Under the pieces are notes generated by a model that did not search any database, was not told the DNA's origin, and was given only the letters and a program-made list of their open reading frames with translations. A stretch of 64,000 bases of DNA from positions 124,001-188,000 of the forward strand of contig CATOSI010000001.1 of NCBI GenBank assembly GCA_951812505.1. The letters are read 5' to 3'. This DNA is from an uncultured Dehalococcoidia bacterium (GTDB lineage: Bacteria > Chloroflexota > Dehalococcoidia > Lucifugimonadales > UBA1123). Positions 54,061 through 60,577 of the stretch are shown piece after piece. The stretch's first letter is position 1. Each line of letters begins with the position of its first letter. The translations under genes and the position numbers were made by a program.

Positions 54061-55485
54061 CTAACTACCGGGCGTCCGCGGATCCAGCGGCACAAGCCCG
54101 CTTATGCCCGCCGCTTGCTCGAAGAGGGCGGAGACGCCCAGGAGGTAGCCTTCCTCCTTCCAGGGGGCCATTATCTGGATGCCGACGGGGAGGCCGGACT
54201 TGGTGAAGCCGCAGGGGACTGAGATGACGGAGCAGCCGGTGAGGGTGAGGGCGAAGGTGAGTATCAGCCAGCTTATGTAGGTTGGGAAGGTGTGGCCCTC
54301 CATCTCGGCGAGGTAGCGGATGTCCACGTCGAAGGGAGGAGCTACGACGGCAGGGCAGACGAGCACGTCGTAGTCCTGGAAGAAGTCGGCGCAGCGGTTG
54401 ATTATGGCGCCGCGTCCGAGCTCGGCGCGGGCTATGTCCTGCGGATTGAGGGACAGGCCGTGTTCTATGTTCCAGATGACCTCTTCCTTGAGTTCGGGGC
54501 GATGTTCTCTGAGAAGCGAGTCGTAAGACGCGACGAACTGGGCGCCGCGAAGGGTCTGGAATATCCACTCGGCGTCGGTGAAGTCGGGGGATGCCTCGTC
54601 CACCTGGGCGCCGATGTCGGTGAACCTGTCAATTGCGTTACGGCATATCTCGGCGACCTCGGAGTCCACGGGGGTTATGCCGAGGTCTGGGGAGTAGGCG
54701 ACTCTGGCGGGCGGAGTGGGACTGTCCACCCAGTCCACGAATGAGCGGGCCGGGGCGGGCAGACTCAGCGGATCGCTGAGATGCGCCCCTGCCTGGGCGT
54801 CGAGCATCAGGGCGACGTCGCCGACGTTCCTGCCCATCGGCCCCTCTACGGACAGGGTGGCGAAAGGCACTCCACTTGGTCCATGCGCCACACGGCCCGG
54901 AGTGGGGCGCAGTCCGACGACGGAGCAGAAACTGGCCGGAATTCTCAGGCTGCCGCCGAAGTCGCTGCCGGACGCGAGCCATATCTGGCCGGAGGCGAGC
55001 GCGGTCGTGGAGCCGCCGGAGGAGCCGCCGCAGGTCTTGGAGGTGTCCCAGGGGTTGCGGGTCTTTCCGAAGACTTCATTGAAGGTGTTCGCGCCAGCGC
55101 CGAATTCGGGCGTATTGGCCTTGGCGAGAACGACTCCGCCTTTTGCCTCCAGGTTGGTGACGAGGAGATCGGACTTCTCCGGCACGTGATCAGCGAATAT
55201 GGGCGAGCCGCGAGTGCTGCGGACGCCTGCAACGTCCTTCAGGTCCTTGATGGCTATGGGAAGGCCGTGGAGGTAGCCACGCGGCGTTTCGGACTCATCA
55301 AGGTCCGGCAGTCGGGTGGCGTGTTCTCTGGCTCGGTCGGGGCAGACGGTGGGGAGCGCGTTGACCGCATCCCCGGTCTCGTCTATGCGCTGCAAAGCGG
55401 CGTCAATCAGTTCCAGAGGCGAGACTGCTCCCTGTTTCAGTTCGGATACGGCCTGCCTAGCGGTCATCTTGACCAGATCGTTCAT
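54061..55485 (-). CDS. Amidase-signature family hydrolase
   Basis: A 474-residue amidase with the Ser-cisSer-Lys triad in view: Lys in GLPIAIKDLKDV near residue 80, cis-Ser in KTCGGSSGGSTTA near 155, and the nucleophile Ser in GSDFGGSLRIPASFC near 178. It resembles GatA but lacks GatB/GatC neighbours, and its C-terminus (PLDPRTPGS) is short, so it is likely a stand-alone amidase acting on small amides. It is convergent with the GMC gene. Confidence 0.9.
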   Translation of the reverse strand: MNDLVKMTARQAVSELKQGAVSPLELIDAALQRIDETGDAVNALPTVCPDRAREHATRLPDLDESETPRGYLHGLPIAIKDLKDVAGVRSTRGSPIFADHVPEKSDLLVTNLEAKGGVVLAKANTPEFGAGANTFNEVFGKTRNPWDTSKTCGGSSGGSTTALASGQIWLASGSDFGGSLRIPASFCSVVGLRPTPGRVAHGPSGVPFATLSVEGPMGRNVGDVALMLDAQAGAHLSDPLSLPAPARSFVDWVDSPTPPARVAYSPDLGITPVDSEVAEICRNAIDRFTDIGAQVDEASPDFTDAEWIFQTLRGAQFVASYDSLLREHRPELKEEVIWNIEHGLSLNPQDIARAELGRGAIINRCADFFQDYDVLVCPAVVAPPFDVDIRYLAEMEGHTFPTYISWLILTFALTLTGCSVISVPCGFTKSGLPVGIQIMAPWKEEGYLLGVSALFEQAAGISGLVPLDPRTPGS

Positions 55486-55579
55486 GTCAAAACTCTCGGA
55501 AATCGGTAGATATTAGCTTGTCGATAAAGGTCTAGTACTGCGTCCATATGTTTCTGATGTATAGAGACGGGCCCCCCAG

Positions 55580-55634
55580 CCCCTGGATTGCCTTTCGGCG
55601 AGCCCTTCGGGGTACCCGCCTTCGCGGGAATGAC
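55580..55634. repeat. Palindromic repeat, family A, long form (copy 5, inverted)
   Basis: CCCCTGGATTGCC, then GGCGAGCCCTTCGGGGTACC and CGCGGGAATGAC. This is the reverse complement layout of the copy at 13378, with nearly every base of the 55-bp unit conserved. It belongs to a 338-bp gene-free block (55486-55823) made up almost entirely of repeats. Confidence 0.78.
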
Positions 55635-55646
55635 TGAATTGTCGTT

Positions 55647-55686
55647 CACCCTCACCCCGACCCTCTCCCTCAAGGGAGAGGGGGCC
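55647..55686. repeat. Palindromic repeat, family B (copy 4)
   Basis: CACCCTCACCCCGACCCTCT runs into a perfect 10-bp stem CCCTCTCCCT/AGGGAGAGGG with a 2-base loop. It sits 12 bases after the family A copy. Confidence 0.78.
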
Positions 55687-55722
55687 TGCTGATCGAAATT
55701 CGTAGTTGCCTGCGCATTTACA

Positions 55723-55756
55723 TACCCCTGTGAGCCCCTCAGGGAGAGGGGATTTT
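55723..55756. repeat. Palindromic repeat, family B (copy 5, partial)
   Basis: TACCCCTGTGAGCCCCTCAG continues with GGAGAGGGGATT. It is a shortened, degenerate copy of the same element. Confidence 0.55.
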
Positions 55757-55823
55757 CAACATACAAGTGACGGTTAGCAGTTGGAGTGCAGTTGGAGTAT
55801 GGCATTCTCACGCGGACGCGGTA

Positions 55824-57491
55824 CTAGGCCTCCTTTGCCTCGACTACCTCGCTCTTGTGATGAAGACCGGTGGCTCCGCTCGGTCTTGGCGGGTTGAATT
55901 CTTCCACCTGGCGAGTGCCGTCCGCTTCCACGGCTCGAACTTCGAAGTCGTGGTTGCCCTCTTCGAAGGGCCAGTCCACGCGCCAGATGACCCAGGATGC
56001 GTCCGACAGAGGCTTGCGGAGTTCGGCTTCGTACCACTCGTCGCGGTTGTAAACCTGAATCTCTACCTTCGAGATTCCGCGCACTCCGGCGTAGGCTATC
56101 CCTCCAATCGGGACGAATTTCTGGCCGTCCTTCTCGACGACCGAGTCAACCGCCACGGTGTCTATGACGGAGGTTGCCCTGACTCGCGCAACTTCGTCCC
56201 AGCCGCGCTCTACCCAGTAGCCCTCCACGTACTCGTCCACTATCTCGATTTCGGTAATCCACTTGGGCTGTTTCATCCCGTAGCGGTCGGGGAGCCATAT
56301 TCTGAGTGGGAAACCGTGATCGAACGGGATCGGTCTGCCGTCCCATGCGTAGGCGAGCATGATACGTTCATCGGAGTTTATCAACTCAAGATCTACGGTT
56401 TCGTAGAAGCCGTCGCCGGACTTGATGATCATGTACCGCGCATTGCTTCGCGGGCGTACTTCGGCGAGTATGTCCTGGACGCTCACGCCAGTCCAGTAGG
56501 TTGTGCTGATGAGGTCGCCGCCGACGCGGTTGGATATGCAGGACAGCGTAACGAACTCGTTTCGGGGCTCGTAGTTGTTGCGTATGTCGCTCAAAGTCAG
56601 GTTCACAGGGTTCTCTACGAGACCTGTGATTGGCAGCTCCCATGTGTCGCCGTTGAGCACTGTTGGCTGGGACCTGATGAAAATCTGATAGTGGTCTCTG
56701 ACCGCGGTGTACTCGGGCCGGGTGCCGAGAGCCGGCTTGACAGGGTCGCCCTCGTTTGGCAGGTCGATCATTGGAGGCATGTCGGGCATCTGCCGGGACT
56801 GTATCGCCGCCAACTCGTTCTCGAGCCGTTCCCGTTCGGACACCGCAAGGGTGCGTCCAAGTCCGGCTCCCGCCACCGTAATCGTCGCAGTGGCTACGCC
56901 CATCTGTATAAGGAATTTGCGCCTGTCTATAACCTGGACGGAGCGCTCTTCCTGTACTTCATGGACGTCCTCCGTTATCTCTGAGGGCGGTACCGTGAGG
57001 AGTTTACGTCCGGACTTGGCCGTTAAAGTTCCCCACGTCACGAAAAGCGCGAAGACCCACAGAAAATTGACGACAGGGTGAAGTGTGCTCTGACCAATGT
57101 AGGCGGCCACTAGTCCGACGGGAATGCCAATGATCACGCCTACCAGGGGCCCGAGGCCGCTCCACTCAGCCTGGTCTCGCGCCTCGACGTACCAGAACAC
57201 GACGATGGTAGCGACTACGACTCCAACGAAGAAGAGTCCAACGGCCATGCTCTGCTCGGCGGTCTTGGCAGTGCCAGATACGCTCGCTCCGAAGAGGATC
57301 AGCATGTCAACCATTCGATCTATGCCGAATGTTACGACCGGGCCGGGCAACAGACGAGCTATCCAGTCGAATACGTCGAATGGCGCGAATGAGAAATTCA
57401 GCCACTTTTGAGCGACGTACATCATGGCGATCATCGGAGCCGCCAACATTACGCCGACTAGGGATCCAAAACCCAATGTTCGTAATTTCAT
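55824..57491 (-). CDS. Membrane-anchored sulfite-oxidase-like molybdopterin oxidoreductase
   Basis: 555 residues in three parts. Residues 1-160 contain four or five transmembrane helices. A twin-arginine-like motif DRRKFLIQ with a hydrophobic stretch follows at about 190-212, placed inside the chain instead of at the N-terminus. Residues about 250-420 form the sulfite oxidase-type molybdopterin domain, with the Mo-ligand Cys in VTLSCISNRVGG near 318, HGFPLRIWLPDRYGMKQPKW and later YWVERGWDE. The C-terminal 100 residues (VRGISKVEIQVYNRDEWYEAEL, then WPFEEGNHDFEVRAVEADG) match the Mo-co dimerisation domain. It probably oxidises sulfite or a related compound outside the membrane. Confidence 0.9.
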   Translation of the reverse strand: MKLRTLGFGSLVGVMLAAPMIAMMYVAQKWLNFSFAPFDVFDWIARLLPGPVVTFGIDRMVDMLILFGASVSGTAKTAEQSMAVGLFFVGVVVATIVVFWYVEARDQAEWSGLGPLVGVIIGIPVGLVAAYIGQSTLHPVVNFLWVFALFVTWGTLTAKSGRKLLTVPPSEITEDVHEVQEERSVQVIDRRKFLIQMGVATATITVAGAGLGRTLAVSERERLENELAAIQSRQMPDMPPMIDLPNEGDPVKPALGTRPEYTAVRDHYQIFIRSQPTVLNGDTWELPITGLVENPVNLTLSDIRNNYEPRNEFVTLSCISNRVGGDLISTTYWTGVSVQDILAEVRPRSNARYMIIKSGDGFYETVDLELINSDERIMLAYAWDGRPIPFDHGFPLRIWLPDRYGMKQPKWITEIEIVDEYVEGYWVERGWDEVARVRATSVIDTVAVDSVVEKDGQKFVPIGGIAYAGVRGISKVEIQVYNRDEWYEAELRKPLSDASWVIWRVDWPFEEGNHDFEVRAVEADGTRQVEEFNPPRPSGATGLHHKSEVVEAKEA

Positions 57492-57626
57492 GGTTTCCCC
57501 CTTTTACTCCAAGATACGTTGTATGGATCGCATCGGACTTGCGAGTTAGGCGTTCGTATTCTCCTCAGAAAAATGACCTGGACGCGGAGTAATCACCCCC
57601 CGCGTCCAGCAAGCCGACTTCAGGGC

Positions 57627-58754
57627 TTACTCGACGATTGCGGCGGCCAGGGCCTGTTCGTCCAATTCGAGTCCGAGTCCGGGCCTGTCGGACAGCTTTA
57701 TCTTGCCGTTCTCAGGGATGATAGGCTCCTCGAACAACGCGGCAACGCCCTCAGCCGGGCCGGTGAACTCTTCGGAGAATTCGTGCGGGCGGATCGCGTT
57801 GGTCACCGTGCTGTATGCGTGCAGGCTGGCGAGCGAGTTCGCGCCGATATTCGGACTGTGGGGCATGATGACCTTGTTGTTAGCCACTGCGATTTCATAT
57901 ACGCGCATTATTTCAGAGACCCCGCCTACGTTCAGGATGTCGGGTTGGAGGATGTCGGGGTTGCCGAGCATCATCAGGTCCCTGAATCGCCACGCGGACA
58001 GTTCCTGCTCGCCGGTCGAGACGGGGCAGTCCAGCGCGTCCACGACCTGTTTGAGTCCGGGGAAGTCGTACTGAGGAAGCGGCTCCTCGAAGTGAGCGAC
58101 GCCCATCTGCTCCAGCCTGCGGCCCTGCATGATGGCGGTCGAGACCGAGTAGCCGCAGTTCGCGTCGAATCCGAGCGGCACGTCGTCGGGCAGCCACTCG
58201 CGGCACGCCCTGAAGATAGCGAAGTCCTTCTCGGGGTCGCTGTCCTGTCGGTAGTCCCTCCAGTCCATGCGAATCTTGAATGCTCGGAAGCCGCGCTCGT
58301 AGCCTTCCTGCACCTCTTCCAGCATTTCACCGGGAGACTTTCGCCATCCGCTGCCCCTGCTCCAGTAGAGGGGGATCTCAGTCCTGGCCGCGCCTCCAAG
58401 AAGCGCATACAGCGGCATATCTGCGGCTTTGCCCATGATGTCCCACAGCGCGACGTCAATCGAGCCGACTATCTGTGACGGCAGCCGAGTGGCGCGCTCC
58501 CCTGTGCCGAGAGAGAGCAGATCCCATATCTGACGGGGTTGGAGGGGGTCCATGCCGATGAGGAGCGGCTTTATGATTTCATCCAGGTAGGCGCGAAATA
58601 TGCTGAGTCCGCGTGAACCTTCGGATATTCCGACGAGTCCTTCATCAGTGAAAACGCGAACCAGCAGGCGTCCGGGTCTTCCCACGAACGGCGTCCCGGC
58701 TGCGGCATTTTCGGGCGGCTTGAGTTGGTTTACCTGGATATCGGTGATTTTCAT
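57627..58754 (-). CDS. Mandelate racemase/muconate lactonizing enzyme family protein
   Basis: A 375-residue enolase-superfamily enzyme that abstracts a proton alpha to a carboxylate. MKITDIQVNQL is the capping-domain start; the barrel shows FKIRMDW (second-strand base), the metal ligands in GFDANCGYS, HFEEPLPQ and STGEQE, and a final PHSPNIGANS. Such proteins are sugar-acid dehydratases, racemases or cycloisomerases; the precise reaction is not readable. GGAGG lies eight bases before the ATG at 58754. It is separated from the sulfite-oxidase-like gene by 135 bases. Confidence 0.9.
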   Translation of the reverse strand: MKITDIQVNQLKPPENAAAGTPFVGRPGRLLVRVFTDEGLVGISEGSRGLSIFRAYLDEIIKPLLIGMDPLQPRQIWDLLSLGTGERATRLPSQIVGSIDVALWDIMGKAADMPLYALLGGAARTEIPLYWSRGSGWRKSPGEMLEEVQEGYERGFRAFKIRMDWRDYRQDSDPEKDFAIFRACREWLPDDVPLGFDANCGYSVSTAIMQGRRLEQMGVAHFEEPLPQYDFPGLKQVVDALDCPVSTGEQELSAWRFRDLMMLGNPDILQPDILNVGGVSEIMRVYEIAVANNKVIMPHSPNIGANSLASLHAYSTVTNAIRPHEFSEEFTGPAEGVAALFEEPIIPENGKIKLSDRPGLGLELDEQALAAAIVE

Positions 58755-58838
58755 CGTTAGCGCCTCCACAAATTTTGATTGCCACGCGGAGTGTATCAGG
58801 TTGGCGCGCGCTTGTGGATTTCCCGTTGCCGGTGATCC

Positions 58839-59630
58839 CTATACGAAAGGCCAGGGAATGTTGTAGTTGGCGTCGAGGTTGGGGACTGCGCGGTCTCTGA
58901 GCAGGAAGCGGATCCGCTTCTTCAGGGCCTTCACCTCGCGGTTGTCGAGATGCTCCACTAGTGGCGCGGCATCGTCCGAACCAGCGTCGAGTTTTCCATA
59001 AAGGTTGGCGAGGTCGTCAACCATGCTGTCTGAAATCGGAATGCCCCAGAATTCCATCATTACGCTGCGCAGCTTGAACGATGGGTGGAAGGTCAGCCCG
59101 TGGTCAATACTCCAGATCCGGCTGTCCTCGTCCATCAGACAGTGACCGGCCTTGCGGTCCGCATTATTCGTAATGAGATCAAAGACCATTATCTGGCAAA
59201 GCTGTTCATGAAAGTCGTCGTCCTCCACCATGTCGAAGTAGGTGACGGTCGGATCGCAGTCCACGTAGTTCTGGAACATCCCAATCCCATAAGGCCCCTC
59301 GCGCACGAGAGTGAGTGGGATGTTGGGCCATCCGAGCAGCCTGCTCAGCAGGAATGCGGCGTGTTCTCTGCGATAGAGCGTGCCCAGTGGGAAGTCCCAC
59401 AACGGACGCTCGCCGTCGCGCGGTTTGTATATCGCTCGGAGGTATTTGCCGGGCCCGGCGTCTATCCACACCAGAAATGTGTAGTTGGACCCGTATGGCA
59501 TCCGGTGGCCGCCGGTTATCTCGCCCGATTCCAGCAGCGGCAAGACCTCTTCTTCCCCGAGAGTCACAGGAGATGCGCCCTCAGGGACGGGATATGTAAT
59601 GTTGAGGCTCTGTCTGTTGCGACGGGGCAA
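58839..59630 (-). CDS. SCO1664-family protein (PI3/4-kinase-like fold)
   Basis: A 263-residue protein of the family named after Streptomyces SCO1664. RAIYKPRDGERPLWDFPLGTLYRREHAAFLLSRLLGW gives the ATP-lysine-like region. MVFDLITNNADRKAGHCLM and WSIDHGLTFHPS are the catalytic-loop-like and metal-binding-like motifs of the PI3/PI4-kinase superfamily, and NIPWPFV ends it. Substrate unknown. It is encoded 33 bases after the DUF3090 gene, the same pairing known from Actinobacteria, which supports a shared pathway. Confidence 0.85.
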   Translation of the reverse strand: MPRRNRQSLNITYPVPEGASPVTLGEEEVLPLLESGEITGGHRMPYGSNYTFLVWIDAGPGKYLRAIYKPRDGERPLWDFPLGTLYRREHAAFLLSRLLGWPNIPLTLVREGPYGIGMFQNYVDCDPTVTYFDMVEDDDFHEQLCQIMVFDLITNNADRKAGHCLMDEDSRIWSIDHGLTFHPSFKLRSVMMEFWGIPISDSMVDDLANLYGKLDAGSDDAAPLVEHLDNREVKALKKRIRFLLRDRAVPNLDANYNIPWPFV

Positions 59631-59663
59631 AGAAACCTCTTCGGAAGCGATTAGGGTAGATCG

Positions 59664-60200
59664 CTATTCGGAACTCGTATCTTCGGAGAGGTCTTCGGGA
59701 GTGAGCTTGGCGTGGCCGTTGACACGCGCGCAACGGTGGCCATCCGGGTCGATCGCCCTGCCGCACAGGGGACAGAGGGGCCGCCCGGCGGCGCAGACTT
59801 TCATGGCTTCTTCGGAGAAGTCCAGCATCTGCCGCTTGTCCAGCCAGACGCGGATAGTCGGGTCTTCTCCATCACCGGCATTGTATGCGTCTATTACGAA
59901 TAGTCCACGCCTGGGATCGTGTCCGAGGGCCAGGTTCATTGCCTTGAAATCGAGATTCGTGAGGCCCGGAGCCTCCCTTTCGGTAGGCGGACCGGCCAGC
60001 GACAGCTTGTCGTCGTCTATGGAGTTGACGATCTGCTGAATAGCGAGTGCGAGCTGAAACAGGTCCTCTTTCTCGAGCCACACGGAGGCGGAACTGCTTG
60101 CGCTGTCCACGTACATGCGGAACGTTCTCTGTCCCGGATCGCCGAACGACTCGGCTTCGAGCTTGGTTACGCTGGTGAATTCATTCTTGGGTTGCGACAT
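59664..60200 (-). CDS. DUF3090 family protein
   Basis: 178 residues from the ATG at 60200; an open extension to 60389 has no family-like sequence. The DUF3090 pattern is clear: LEAESFGDPGQRTFRMYVDS, VWLEKEDLFQLALAIQQI, FVIDAYNAGD and a C-terminal RPLCPLCGRAIDPDGHRC zinc-knuckle. In Actinobacteria this gene is regularly adjacent to the SCO1664 gene, as it is here. Biochemical role unknown. The 377-bp stretch 60201-60577 upstream contains the promoter and operator of the next gene. Confidence 0.85.
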   Translation of the reverse strand: MSQPKNEFTSVTKLEAESFGDPGQRTFRMYVDSASSSASVWLEKEDLFQLALAIQQIVNSIDDDKLSLAGPPTEREAPGLTNLDFKAMNLALGHDPRRGLFVIDAYNAGDGEDPTIRVWLDKRQMLDFSEEAMKVCAAGRPLCPLCGRAIDPDGHRCARVNGHAKLTPEDLSEDTSSE

Positions 60201-60509
60201 AATCCTGCGGATTATATTAGTGGGTTGCACACTATGCCGCAAGTGTTTGCGGATATGTGATGACGCGCCAGGGGCGATGTCAACGTCCCGCAGACTGTGG
60301 TTGAAGAAAAGCCAGCGAATCCCGTCAAGGCCTAGAAGTTTCAAACCAACATCAGAGGCCTTCTGCCACGTCCAGAGTACAAATTGCATTGGCCCAGGTC
60401 AGGGACGGAGAGAGCTGATATTAGATAGGCGACTTTGCAGTGATGGTACCGTACACTAGGATGATCGAACCTTAATGATAGGACATATCGTTAATAGGCC
60501 AGATAAATG

Positions 60510-60558
60510 TTGCTATCAGCAATTAATGTAGTATATTATTGATAGCGACTATCAATAA
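60510..60558 (+). promoter_or_regulatory. Promoter and palindromic operator upstream of the duplicated binding lipoprotein
   Basis: TTGCTA (60510-60515) and TATATT (60532-60537) are 16 bases apart. The perfect palindrome TTATTGATAG-CGA-CTATCAATAA (60536-60558) overlaps the -10 box and the expected transcription start, ending 19 bases before the ATG. Its TTGATA...TATCAA arms are reminiscent of iron-regulator boxes, fitting a siderophore-type binding protein; the identity of the regulator is inference. Confidence 0.65.
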
Positions 60559-60577
60559 TAAATAGGAGTTGCTAACA

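Noticed and set aside
55767..56984. A 405-codon open frame on the plus strand opposite the sulfite-oxidase-like gene
   Set aside because: The opposite strand has clear molybdopterin-domain motifs, while this frame gives no recognisable protein; long antisense frames are expected in GC-rich genes.
57519..58478. A 319-codon plus-strand frame opposite the mandelate-racemase-family gene
   Set aside because: The enolase-superfamily motifs are on the minus strand; this is a mirror frame.
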